64,000 nucleotides of DNA. Origin: Diplolepis rosae. Taxonomy: Eukaryota > Arthropoda > Insecta > Hymenoptera > Diplolepididae. A program made the position numbers and the translations under genes. A model generated the notes under the pieces. The model was given only the letters and a program-made list of their open reading frames with translations. It made no database searches and was not told the DNA's origin. The DNA lies in NCBI GenBank assembly GCA_030998225.1, contig JAPYXD010000391.1, forward strand, positions 2,542,001 through 2,606,000. The letters are read 5' to 3'. This document shows positions 1 to 9,481 of the stretch, piece after piece (position 1 is the stretch's first letter; each line of letters opens with the position of its first letter).

Positions 1-2
1 AA

Positions 3-152
3 GCTTATAGAGAGGAGAATCACCCCCCACGTGAAATCGACCAAGTTAATATCGGAAGGGCCCAAAATAGAGGTATTTCGGAGAACGAAATTTCTGACGC
101 TGAAACTATCATAATTGATTCAGAATCAGAAACTGAACAAATGTCAGAGTAA
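3..152 (+). CDS. C-terminal tail of an ORF entering from the left edge
   Basis: Frame 3 is open from the window edge for 49 codons and stops at TAA 150-152. The peptide is charged and ends in an acidic Ser/Glu-rich tail. I do not recognise it. It lies just upstream of element A, so it could be the last codons of a neighbouring retroelement's env or pol, but a chance open frame this short is possible. Confidence 0.3.
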   Translation, partial: AYREENHPPREIDQVNIGRAQNRGISENEISDAETIIIDSESETEQMSE

Positions 153-548
153 TCCGATTCCTGCACCGTCGAACTTTAAGACGCCAGACAAGGTTCAAAG
201 TCACCCCTTTCGTTCTTTTTCCGCTCCTAGTGAGGACAAAATTTTGAGGCTCTTGAATTTGCCTCAGCTGAAATAATAATAAAAAAAAAACAAAGTTCAC
301 TGCAAGCTGAAGATTCCCAGTTCTAATAACAGGCCACTATCAAGTACATTTTTTTTCTCATTCTCTTTCACCTGTATATTGTTTTTTATTTGTGTAGATA
401 AGTGTCTGTGTATATATATTCTATTATAGGTATATCAGTATACTCATAAGTTTGTCCGCCCATAGGAACAAAAAGCCTATTTAAAAATAAACGTTTACAA
501 CCCTTCAAAATTTACGTCGAATTTTCCGGATTCTCAGCACATTTTAAA
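153..548. other. Untranslated leader upstream of gag, LTR not resolved
   Basis: No convincing ORF. The stretch is AT-rich with several T runs. It should contain the 5' LTR end, primer-binding site and leader of element A, but I found no sequence repeated on the 3' side (9,854-10,540) that would fix the LTR boundaries. Confidence 0.3.
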
Positions 549-1619
549 ATGTCGAACGACAATCGAACCCGTAATCTTAGGGAGCCAATCGGTAACGACC
601 CTGACGAATCAAGTACTGAAGCATACCCGAATATCACTAATTCATTATCCGGGCCCAACCCAAATATCGCGCCCCCTAATCAAACAATGAATTTAGATAC
701 TAGTGTGGCTATGGCCTCGGTATTAGAATGCATAACTCTCCAACAAAACACCTATCACATACCACAATTTGACGGTAAAAATCCTCCACTGAAAGAGTTC
801 TTACAGGGCATCGCGAACGGCGCAGTATACATTACGGAATCCACAAAACCCGGTTTCGTAAAAGTTGTTTTAAGCAAACTCAAAGGCGTCGCGCGAGAGA
901 GCGTTAGGGACAAAAGATTTAATCGGGTAAACGACCTAATGGCACATTTAAAAAAACGTTTCGCCCCTTCAAAAAAATATCAATGGTACTTTGAGTCCAT
1001 AGTAAACCTGCGGATGAAACAAACAGGAACCGTGAGCGATTATTACGACCGGGTACAGGGTTTGCTGAGTGGGGCAAAACATGCAATCGAAGATAAGTAT
1101 ACGCAGGTTCATTATGCCGGTACTCCTCATGAAATAAGTGAGAGCACCATCATGATGAAACCGGTGGTGGATTGTGCACTAGACGCCTTCATTAAGGGTC
1201 TCCCGGACGAAATGTCTACATTTGTAGACACCAGAAATCCGAAGGACCTCGGTGAGGCCCTCGAACATGCCCTTCACATAGAAGAAAGACTAAGGCAAAC
1301 GGAAAGAGTAAGGCCCTTCGCGTCATCTTACCATATCATGCGACAAAACGAGAAAATTCCGGAACGCGCGCGATCACCTAGCCCCTATACAAGACAAATG
1401 GTTAAACCAGATAAGGCAGAAAGGACAAAAGATAAAGCTTCACCAGAAATCTCCAACCTACGCAATCCAACATCCCCACACCAACCATTTCACCAATACC
1501 CGCCACAGTACCCTGCATACCCACCACAGTTCCCCTACTCTTATCCCCCACCATACCCACCAACCTACCAATACCCCATCAACCTATACCGCAGTACCCT
1601 TCTGAACCCCCAAATATGA
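549..1619 (+). CDS. gag: Gag polyprotein of errantivirus-like element A
   Basis: This is the structural protein that would assemble the particle and package element RNA. It is 356 residues long from ATG 549. After a polar N-terminus of about 60 residues, a capsid-like region (about 70-260) begins near QFDGKNPPLKEF. A relative at 18,260 (NIPIFNDKNMPVSDF) aligns to it, including the LKG-AR and LAPHKTYLWY / FAPSKKYQWY blocks. The C-terminus (about 315-350) is a Pro/Tyr-rich stretch with three PPxY motifs (PPQY, PPPY, PPTY). No CCHC zinc knuckle is visible, as is usual for errantivirus Gag. The frame ends at a TGA at 1617. Confidence 0.85.
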   Translation: MSNDNRTRNLREPIGNDPDESSTEAYPNITNSLSGPNPNIAPPNQTMNLDTSVAMASVLECITLQQNTYHIPQFDGKNPPLKEFLQGIANGAVYITESTKPGFVKVVLSKLKGVARESVRDKRFNRVNDLMAHLKKRFAPSKKYQWYFESIVNLRMKQTGTVSDYYDRVQGLLSGAKHAIEDKYTQVHYAGTPHEISESTIMMKPVVDCALDAFIKGLPDEMSTFVDTRNPKDLGEALEHALHIEERLRQTERVRPFASSYHIMRQNEKIPERARSPSPYTRQMVKPDKAERTKDKASPEISNLRNPTSPHQPFHQYPPQYPAYPPQFPYSYPPPYPPTYQYPINLYRSTLLNPQI

Positions 1620-1686
1620 ACAGACCCGGGAGTAATCAACCATGGCGCGGGTATAGTAGGCCGCCAGGAGCCATGACACCTCCTAG

Positions 1687-2130
1687 ATGAACTTCACTAG
1701 GGCCTCCAGAGAATTTAAACTCACGATAGGTCCGTTGCTCGGACGTGGCAACGAACCAAACTCACTGAGAGCGTCCCAAGACAGTCCACTTCCAAGACAT
1801 CTCAATAGGATCTTTCGAACAAAATCCAAAACCGAAGACTCACCCGTAGTTCAGTGGATTGTCCCCGAGTTCCGCAACAGCAAAGCTAGTTTTCTCGTGG
1901 ACCCAAGTTTCGACGTTAATTTGATCAAACTAAGCGCCTAGCGTCAGGAACTAATTCTTGATCCGAAAGGATCAATCCCGATCACCGGTATAACAAACCA
2001 CCCGTAATCACGATAGGCACCATCAACCTTTCGATACTAAACACCCTAGTGGAATTCCATGCCGTGGAAAATAGTATCCCCATTACACCACATGGAATTC
2101 TAGAAAGACCCTATTTAAGACAAGAACAGG
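1687..2130 (+). pseudogene. Degenerate retroviral-type aspartic protease of element A
   Basis: Translations across two frames show a retropepsin-like pattern. FLVDPSFDVNLIK sits where FLVDTGADxSLIK is expected, and a later HGILERPYL resembles the conserved ILGRDFL block. The first frame stops at 1939-1941 and the similarity resumes in another frame. The active-site triplet reads D-P-S rather than D-T/S-G. The ATG at 1687 need not be real, because in gypsy elements the protease is normally part of a gag-pol fusion made by frameshifting. It would cut Gag-Pol if intact, but here it looks dead. Confidence 0.6.
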
Positions 2131-2239
2131 CTATATTTCCTTCCGACACAACGCATTAGTAAGTGCTTCCAACCCCATCATTCATCGATCGATAATCACG
2201 GGAAGCAAGAGAATCACTTGAAACCGAAATCAAACCTTT

Positions 2240-4150
2240 TTCCAGAATATTAAATTTAGGGCTAGAACGAGGCAACCTATTACTATAAGCGTCACAAACC
2301 CAGAGGTTGCTGAAGGCTACCTGCCTAAGCTGAACACTCCTGAAGGGCTTTACCTTGGAGAGGCAGCAGTCTCGACACACAATGGCGTCTGTCACGCAAT
2401 TGCCATCAATACCACTGAAGACGACATAGATATAGAAATTGTCCCGCAGGAGGTCATACCGTTCGATTCCTGTACATTTCCCGGTGAAGAATCCTCTGAC
2501 TCAGAACTCGAGTACTCTACCCTAGACATACAGGAACATCCGAGCTCTTATGCAGATTGTGCCGAAAGAGTCAAAAGGAACCTGCGCCTTTCTCATTTAA
2601 ATGATGAAGAGAAGGATTACGTCCTTAGGTGCGCAGATGACTACGCTGATATTTTCCACCTAAATGGAGAGAGACTTAGCAGCACTCATCTGATCCAGCA
2701 CCGAATTCCAACAATCGATAACGAAGTGATTGCCAAGAAACAATATAGGTATCCTCACGATGCGACAGACCAGGTCATTCTGCAAACTGAAAGACAATAC
2801 GACAGCGGGATTATTGGTGACTCTAAGTCCCCTTACAATTCTCCACTTTGGATTGCCCCAAAAAAGCTCGATGCCTCGGGAGAGAAGAAGTGGAGAGTTG
2901 TTATTGATTTCAGAGCTGTCAACGAAAAGGTAATCGGGGATGCCTACCCCTTGCCCAACATCACAGATATTTTAGACCACTTGGGGAATGCACAGTACTT
3001 TTCTGTGTTTGATCTGGCCAGTGGCTTCCATCAAGTAGAAACACATCCCGACGATCGATTGAAAACGGCGTTCTCGACACCCCGTGAACCCTTTGAGTAC
3101 CTGCGAATGCCAATGGGGATCAAAAATGCTCCTGCTACCTTCCGACGGCTCATGGACGTCGTTTTGAAGGGCATGCATGGGATCGAAGTTTTTGTCTATC
3201 TGGATGACATTGTTATTTATTCAGAAACCTTAGAAGAACACGATACAAAAGCCAGAAGACTGTTTAATAGACTAAGAGAAGCGCATCTAAAGCTTTAACC
3301 GGACAAGTGCTAATTCTTGCGAACCGAGGTAGCTTATCTGGGCCATATAATCGACCGTGATGGAGTGAAACCTAACCCCGCTAAGATAGCCGCTATTAGA
3401 AAATTTCCAAAACCGAGGACAGTCCGGGCCATTCGACAATTCCTAGGCCTCTCGGGATACTATAGGAGATTTATAAAAGACTACGCGAAGCTAGAAAAAC
3501 CCTTGTCCAATCTCCTGAAGAAGGACACAAAATGGGAATGGGGACGCTCACAACGAAAAAGTTTCCGAAAAATACGCAGATACCTCTGCAACGAACCTGT
3601 GCTCCAATACCCCGACTTTAACAAGACCTTTAAGCTAACCACAGATGCCTCTGAACATGCTGTCGGAGCTATGTTAACCCAAGAAAAGAATGGAGTAGAT
3701 ATGCCCATCGCCTACTTTTCCAAGGTGATGAATTCCTGCGAACAAAACTACTCGAAAGCAGAAAAGGAATGCCTGGCGGTATTGTATGCTGTTACGAACT
3801 TTCGCCCATATTTGTATGGTAGGGAGTTCGTGCTGGCCTGCGACTACAAACCAGTTCACTGGATGACCTATATTAATAATCCAGGAGCAAGGGTGCTGCG
3901 ATGGCGACTTAGACTCCAGGATTATCAATATAAGTTTGAATATAAACAAGGGAAACTGAATAGGGGAGTTGAAGCCTTGTCAGGAAACCCTGTGGCTAAC
4001 AAGCAATACTCAGAATCTACTGACTCTACGGACTTCGTCGATTCTGACAACCCTGACCAATCGTACAAATCCTCTTCACTCCCAAAACCTTCTGAAAACA
4101 TCCAGAATTTCGTGGGAAATCCCTCTAAACCGGAAAAGTGTTGGGTATAA
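2240..4150 (+). pseudogene. pol: Reverse transcriptase plus gypsy-type RNase H of element A (two in-frame stops)
   Basis: The frame is open from about 2240, where the PR-RT linker GYLPKLNTPEGLY lies, to 4150, except for TAA codons at 3296-3298 and 3314-3316. Similarity continues in the same frame across both, so they look like point mutations. RT landmarks are RVVIDFRAVNEK, FDLASGFHQ, MPMGIKNAPATF and the catalytic VYLDD near 3194-3205. The connection domain has FLGLSGYYRRF. RNase H follows with TTDAS, KAEKECLAV, a DYKPV where TDHKP is usual, and VEALSG where ADALSR is usual. The altered final motif suggests this original RNase H has decayed or been relaxed, which matters because a second RNase H lies downstream. 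Confidence 0.85.
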
Positions 4151-4398
4151 CGCGCTCCGGAGCATCACGGGCAGAACCTAGTAAAAGTTAATCCCCCTCC
4201 ACTGGTCAGGAGCCGTCAGGTTCCGCTGAACCCACAACTCGAACCAGGAAACCCAGTCAGACAAGGAACCAACCCACCTCTGGATCCGATGTAAAATTCA
4301 CAAACAAAGGAAAACCTTCTATACTCCGATCCATCCCCTTCAACGCAGTAAGGACTAAACCCACAGTTTCTCCACAACCGTCCACCTCAACCGGAGAA

Positions 4399-4641
4399 AT
4401 GCCTAAACGACGGGGAAGGCCAAGAAAGGATTCGGCTCCCGAAAACCCCCAAGCAAGTCACAAATCCCAAGGTGAACCAAAAGCAACCAACCTTTATGAA
4501 AGTTGCATTGGTAAACGACTTTCGAGACGAAAAGGAATTAGTGAAACCCCGGTGTTAAACGAAAACTCTTTCAGTGATCTATCGCCAGATGACGAGGACA
4601 GTGATGACTCCGACCCCCCCAGTGTTTCGCGAATCCCGTAG
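4399..4641 (+). CDS. AT-hook-containing Pol linker of element A
   Basis: An 80-residue segment starts with PKRRGRPRK, a textbook AT-hook core (RGRP) flanked by basic residues that in other proteins binds the minor groove of AT-rich DNA. A Ser/Pro-rich stretch and an acidic Ser/Asp tail follow. It lies between the two RNase H domains in a different frame from either. Errantivirus fragment C has the same arrangement (RRGRPR near 49,130 on the minus strand, then an acidic stretch), so this is a family module. Its role is unknown; chromatin binding during integration is a possible inference. The start at 4399 is not secure. Confidence 0.6.
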   Translation: MPKRRGRPRKDSAPENPQASHKSQGEPKATNLYESCIGKRLSRRKGISETPVLNENSFSDLSPDDEDSDDSDPPSVSRIP

Positions 4642-5950
4642 TGTTTTACCGAACTTAAAGCCAATCCTAGTAGCAAAAACGGACAACACTGCCCCTAAAA
4701 GTGCACCCCCTAGACTCCCGGGTCCAACCCCTTGGTCAGCCCCATTACAGGACACTTACGTAGATGTTTACGTTGACGGAGCGTGCAGCTACAATGGACG
4801 TGGGGAACCAAGGGCAGGAATAGGAGTCTGGTTTGGACCCAACCATCCACTAAATGTTTCACGCCCCTCCCAGGGACGTCAAATAAACAACTCAGCTGAA
4901 ATTGAGGCATCAACAGTAGCGGCTCAACAGGCTCAAGAGGCTGGCATCAAGAAGCAGAGGATAAAGACTGATTCCAAGTTTCTAGTGAACAGTGCCACGG
5001 AATGGATTCCAATATGGGAGGCAAACAACTGGAAAACATACGAGAATAAACCAGTTAGAAATCGACCTGAATTTGAAAAGATGAAAACAGCCTTGGAACC
5101 CTTGGATGTGATTTGGGAACATGTTCGAAGCCACAAAGGAATCCCAGGAAACGAAATGGCCGATAAGCTAGCCAGAGAAGGGATTGAAGCCTCACCATCT
5201 ACCGAGAACAAGGAAGAAGAGTCACTTCCCGAACAGATGATCGTTGATGTCCTCCCACAACCCCTGGACAGCGAAGGCAGCAGCGAAACTGATGAGGACA
5301 CCCCCAGACAACACCAAACACAGAACAAATTAAGAGAAAATCTACAAAAATCTTTCTCAAAGCTGGATAAATCAATGGAAAACCGAGGGCTCGAGAGCTC
5401 CAACGTCGCTCATGAGTCTCTGTGGTGGGATCATGAAAACATGCAGAACGATCATCGACTTCCGTGCACCTATGTCTCCGAAGGCGAAGAAGATCAAGAA
5501 CTACTGGAAAACTTAGAAGCTCTCGATCCCTGCGGAGAATATGACGACGTGGAGTTCTCCAACAGAGTGCAGAACTTTTTGGAAAAATACGAGAAGGAAA
5601 TACGCAAGGAAGCACGCAGACCACAAAATTGGGAACCCACACCCAGCTCCCCTACAAGCCAGGCAAAAACCTCAGGCAGACCTGGAGCCACTGGACGGAT
5701 AATCAAGTCAACAGAATTTTCTGATCAAAATATCGGGGTGGCGAGAAAAAGCATGGTTCGATTTAAGGATGCTCCTGAGGAAATCGAGTCTTCATCAGAG
5801 TCCCCAGTAATTGGAAAACAACCCCCTCGAAGATCCTTGCTTGCAACGCCAGCAGCCCCTGCAACGCCAGCAGCCCCTGCAACGCCAGGAGCCAGATCAA
5901 CGCCCTTCACGAGGTCAGTCATCGAACCAGATAACGGCGGAAAAGACTGA
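4574..5950 (+). CDS. Second RNase H (cellular RNase H1 type) plus acidic/Ala-Pro linker of element A
   Basis: Residues about 60-210 form an RNase H1-like domain: VYVDGACSYNG, AGIGVWFGPNHPLNVS, NNSAEIEA, KTDSKFLV and HVRSHKGIPGNEMADKLA. All four DEDD carboxylates are present (D of VDGAC, E of AEIEA, D of TDSK, D of ADKLA). The glycine-rich start and FGPNHPLNVS loop look like animal RNase H1, not the gypsy RNase H at 3630-4000. The rest (about 215-458) is acidic and low complexity, with a TPAAPA tandem repeat near 5850-5890. This would degrade RNA in RNA:DNA hybrids and appears to be an added domain. The true N-terminus is unclear. Confidence 0.75.
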   Translation: MIYRQMTRTVMTPTPPVFRESRSVLPNLKPILVAKTDNTAPKSAPPRLPGPTPWSAPLQDTYVDVYVDGACSYNGRGEPRAGIGVWFGPNHPLNVSRPSQGRQINNSAEIEASTVAAQQAQEAGIKKQRIKTDSKFLVNSATEWIPIWEANNWKTYENKPVRNRPEFEKMKTALEPLDVIWEHVRSHKGIPGNEMADKLAREGIEASPSTENKEEESLPEQMIVDVLPQPLDSEGSSETDEDTPRQHQTQNKLRENLQKSFSKLDKSMENRGLESSNVAHESLWWDHENMQNDHRLPCTYVSEGEEDQELLENLEALDPCGEYDDVEFSNRVQNFLEKYEKEIRKEARRPQNWEPTPSSPTSQAKTSGRPGATGRIIKSTEFSDQNIGVARKSMVRFKDAPEEIESSSESPVIGKQPPRRSLLATPAAPATPAAPATPGARSTPFTRSVIEPDNGGKD

Positions 5951-5968
5951 CTAGGAAGAGGAGCAGGA

Positions 5969-6496
5969 ATGAAACCAAGAAGCCTGGAACGAGCACCACC
6001 ATTTTTCGAACCTGTCAAAGGTCCTATGTCCCATTCTAGCTCCACCATCGACATCAAAATACCATATCTGGACGACGCACCTTCCTCTGACAGACATTAC
6101 GAGGACACCACAAATAAAGACCGAAAACCAATTAGCATCTGCACAGACGAACCTAATGTCATCCACCAATGGACAGAACCTTTAACCTACAGACATGACA
6201 ATTATGCTCACTTTATTTTCGAGGATTGCGAGCCTACGAACCCCATAGCGAAACTTCTTGTGGCTACCGAGCGTCTTGACCTACAAGACCTCTGGGGATG
6301 CCGCCCTAAGAAGGGACAAGTCCTCGTCATTCCGCACGGTCGACATAAGACATATTCCGTGGTCCTAAAAAGACGACATGTTGACAATGTCGACTGGAAG
6401 GATGTGGCGCAAGGACTAATGAACCTTCGAACTGCCTTAGAAAAGGACAACCAGACCACCTGCCGTATGGCAAATTCAGGAGATTTGCTGGTATAG
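5969..6496 (+). CDS. Pre-integrase module of element A, unknown function
   Basis: A 175-residue open frame between the RNase H1-type ORF and integrase, ending TAG 16 bp before the integrase ATG. The central block (TEPLTYRHDNYAHFIFEDCE) resembles a segment in errantivirus C (TECRDQLTMRKDNYAYFVTF at about 48,700, minus strand), so it is conserved between elements. The C-terminal part (VLVIPHGRHKTYSVVLKRRH) is basic. I do not recognise a named domain. By position it is likely part of Pol, upstream of the integrase zinc-binding domain. Confidence 0.6.
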   Translation: MKPRSLERAPPFFEPVKGPMSHSSSTIDIKIPYLDDAPSSDRHYEDTTNKDRKPISICTDEPNVIHQWTEPLTYRHDNYAHFIFEDCEPTNPIAKLLVATERLDLQDLWGCRPKKGQVLVIPHGRHKTYSVVLKRRHVDNVDWKDVAQGLMNLRTALEKDNQTTCRMANSGDLLV

Positions 6497-6511
6497 TTAC
6501 CGCAAAATAAA

Positions 6512-7630
6512 ATGACGGAACTCGTGGCAGAAATATTTCGGGGTAGCAACATTACTATTACTCTCTGCCACGGAAAAATCGAAGTTCCGCCAGTAGAAAT
6601 CCGACCCAATATTATCGCCGAATATCATGGCAGCCTTATAGGCGGCCATAAGGGCATTACAAAAACCTACCGCCGCATCAGAGAGCGATACACCTGGCCT
6701 GGCTTACGAGACGAAATCAGCGAGTTCATTCGAGGATGCAGGAGCTGCCTTGAACAGAAACTCATCCGAGCTCGTACCCGCGAGCCAGTGCTCATCACTG
6801 ACACCCCTGCCGAGCCATTAGAGAAGGTATCACTCGATACTGTCGGAAAATTGCCCACAACGCCAAACGGGAACAGACACATCCTGAAAATTCAGGATAA
6901 TCTTAGTAAGTACTGCATTGCAATTCCCATACCGGACTTGGAAACGACTATCATTGCTCACGCAGTTGCAACAACTCTCTTCTCCCAATATGGCACGCCT
7001 AGAAACATCCTAACAGACAGGGGAAAGAGTTTTATTAGCAAATTGATGAAACACCTAGAAAGATTATTTAACGTGAAGCAACTCACCACTTCCGGGTACC
7101 GACCACAGACTAACGGATCACTTGAGAGAAGCCATATTGTATTGACGGATTACATAAAGCATTATGCTGACGATTATGAAGACTGGGATCGATTGCTCCC
7201 TTTCGCCATGTTCGCATATAACACGTCAGTACATGAGGCTACGAATTTTACACCCTACGAGTTAGTTTTCGGGCGAGTCGCAAGGACACCCAGCTCGTTT
7301 CCTCAGGATACGGAACTCGAAACCTATGGATCCTACCTACGCGACCTAATAGTAAGAATAAGCGAAATCCAGAAAATTGCCCATAAGAACCTCATCAAAG
7401 CAAAATCTCGCTCGAAGGAGCAATATGACAAGAAAACTCGGCCACTAAACGCGAAAATCGGAGATACGGTTTACGCCCTTAAAGAAATTAGGGACCGAAA
7501 ATTCGACAGTCGAGCCACAGGACCGTACACAGTCGCCGGTTTCACAGAAAACAATAATGTTATTCTGGAAACAGAGGACGGTGAACGGATCATGAAGCAC
7601 AAAGACAAGCTCCTGCTTGCGCGCTGTTAG
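6512..7630 (+). CDS. Integrase of element A, apparently intact
   Basis: A 372-residue frame with a full retroviral-type integrase. An HHCC zinc-binding domain lies near residues 32-75 (H and H in EYHGSLIGGHKG, C and C in CRSCLEQK). The catalytic core has D in SLDTVGKLP, D in NILTDRGKSFIS and E in PQTNGSLERSH, the D,D-35-E type layout. The C-terminal domain includes SKEQYDKKTRP and a GPYTV block that is the GPY/F module of Ty3/gypsy integrases. It would insert element cDNA into host chromosomes. This is the best-preserved enzyme in element A. Confidence 0.88.
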   Translation: MTELVAEIFRGSNITITLCHGKIEVPPVEIRPNIIAEYHGSLIGGHKGITKTYRRIRERYTWPGLRDEISEFIRGCRSCLEQKLIRARTREPVLITDTPAEPLEKVSLDTVGKLPTTPNGNRHILKIQDNLSKYCIAIPIPDLETTIIAHAVATTLFSQYGTPRNILTDRGKSFISKLMKHLERLFNVKQLTTSGYRPQTNGSLERSHIVLTDYIKHYADDYEDWDRLLPFAMFAYNTSVHEATNFTPYELVFGRVARTPSSFPQDTELETYGSYLRDLIVRISEIQKIAHKNLIKAKSRSKEQYDKKTRPLNAKIGDTVYALKEIRDRKFDSRATGPYTVAGFTENNNVILETEDGERIMKHKDKLLLARC

Positions 7631-7807
7631 AAACCCTGCGATTAAGGGAAGAAAACCCGAGGAAGAATATGGATTATTTAGATCCCATGAGGTTCCAACC
7701 TAATAATTTTCTACATGGTAAAGCAAATAGAGCTCCGGCATTCTAAAAGTATGAAATGCATATCCTTTCTCGAGGAAGTGTTATGCCAGCTGTGAAGAGA
7801 CAATCTA

Positions 7808-8239
7808 ATGCTCCTCCTTTCCAGATTCCGAATTTCAATGACAAAGATGGGATGTCGATGGGTTGTCTTCCTGTTGCCTCTTGTCACCATCAGCCAAGGG
7901 AACCACGAAAACACATTCCGGGTCACCCCACTCAAGAGTAGTACAGGAGTGTACTATGAATACCTGGGTACCATAAAGTGGACGACCAGTATCTGGAGGA
8001 TCACTATCTTCATGGACATCAGTAAAATCCAGAAACCACTATCTTCCTATAAACGCAACATGGACAACCTAGCCGCACATTGCCAACCAGGATACAAACA
8101 ACACTCCCATCAAGTCATCGCGAATCATGTCCTTGCATCCAAGCTCAACCGGGCCGAAAGGCTCCAAGGAGAACTTATGAGGGAAACAACAAAAGCCTGC
8201 CAAAAGCAATGCGAAGACGACGAGCGACTCCACTGCTAG
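7808..8239 (+). pseudogene. env: Envelope gene of element A, 5' (surface) part, frameshifted
   Basis: The open frame begins with a hydrophobic segment (residues about 15-28, FLLPLVTISQG) that looks like a signal peptide ending near residue 30. A surface-subunit-like region follows, with two cysteines in a CQKQC block near its end. The frame stops at TAG 8237, just where the downstream frame carries the cleavage and fusion-peptide region, so env is split by a frameshift near 8200-8230. ATG 7808 is the first start that precedes the hydrophobic segment. Confidence 0.65.
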
Positions 8240-9456
8240 GTTTCTTGGGTGGAATCATTGGACCCGTAGCCGGGCTCCTGACCTACGACGATGGTCAGAT
8301 GATCGAGGCAAAAATCGAAGAATTGAATGAAGCACAGATGAACATTTCGCACCTAGTAGGGCAACAGACCCACTTGGTCAGGTCCCAACTAGAACACATG
8401 CATAAACAAGCACAACAGCATCAGGAGAAGCTCGAAACACTCAAGAACGAACTCACCAATCTTAATCGGGAACTTGGTCAGGACACCAGGAAGATCACTG
8501 AGCTGAAATATACCGAATCCCTAACCCGAGTCCTGCGAACAAACGAAGCAGCTGTAGAAGAATATATAAGAGCAATCGACAAAATCTTGAATATCCTCCA
8601 CGCCGCCAGACAAAAGCAAATGCATCCAGGACTATTGACTTCGCGGCAAATGGAATTAATCTACCCCGATGTCCAGGATCATCGCCCAGAGATGGTCTTC
8701 CCAGTATCCGGACCTGCTGTAGACATCGAGGAACTGACCAGCATGTCCACCGTTACCCCAATATACAGGAGGGGAGTCCTTAAAATATTGCTGGATATAC
8801 CGCTGTTGGGAAGAGCTAACTACCTGGTGTATCAACTACATCCACTTCCAGTGCCCCAAGCCATCTTAGGAAACAACTCTGGGAAGGTATATGTGTTACC
8901 AAAATTCTCCCATATCGCTGTGGAAGAATCACAGAGGACTTACGTCCTAATGAACCATCGAGATGTTGCGGCTTGTACGGAACTATCGTCTTGCAGGATT
9001 TGCAAAAGAAACCTACCCATCAATGAGAATGGGAAGTTTAGAACTTGCGAGGCAGAGCTTCTGTTGAGTCCATCGTTGTCCACCTTCCGAATTTGCGACG
9101 TCCAAATAACATACAAAGACCAACTCGACTGGAAATTATTAAGCACCCTGGGCGGATGGTTATACTCTCTCCAAGAACCAATTACTGCTACAATAGTTTG
9201 CCTTCACCAGAGCAGCAACCAAACCGAACTAAGGGGAACAGGCATAGTTCAACTGGCTCCAGGATGCGACCTCCGAATAAGAGGGGGAATGCTGCCAGGC
9301 ACGATAAATCAAAAAGGGCGGACCGAAATCATCTATACTCGGCTGGTTCACCTAAACCGCTCCGAATTGTCACCAGCTGTGCAGGAACTTCAAGGATACA
9401 TACCTGTAGGGAAATCAATGCCTGATCAGACGAAGGAAAACCACGCCCGAGGATAG
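8080..9456 (+). pseudogene. env: Envelope gene of element A, cleavage site, fusion peptide and ectodomain
   Basis: Useful similarity starts near 8205; the earlier codons of this frame are out of register. An RRRR furin-like site precedes a glycine-rich hydrophobic segment (GFLGGIIGPVAGLL), as in errantivirus Env and baculovirus F proteins. A long coiled-coil-like region (residues about 85-190) and a Cys-rich ectodomain follow. Fragment B at 22.8-23.7 kb aligns across the central region (VDIPLLDRKTLQLYKIYP versus LDIPLLGRANYLVYQLHP). The frame ends at TAG 9454, before the membrane anchor, which lies in another frame. Confidence 0.75.
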
Positions 9457-9481
9457 AGCCTTTGAAGCCAGCGACAAGTCC

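Noticed and set aside
5199..5706. Minus-strand ORFs of 70-156 residues in the RNase H/linker region
   Set aside because: Shadows of the plus-strand Pol frame.
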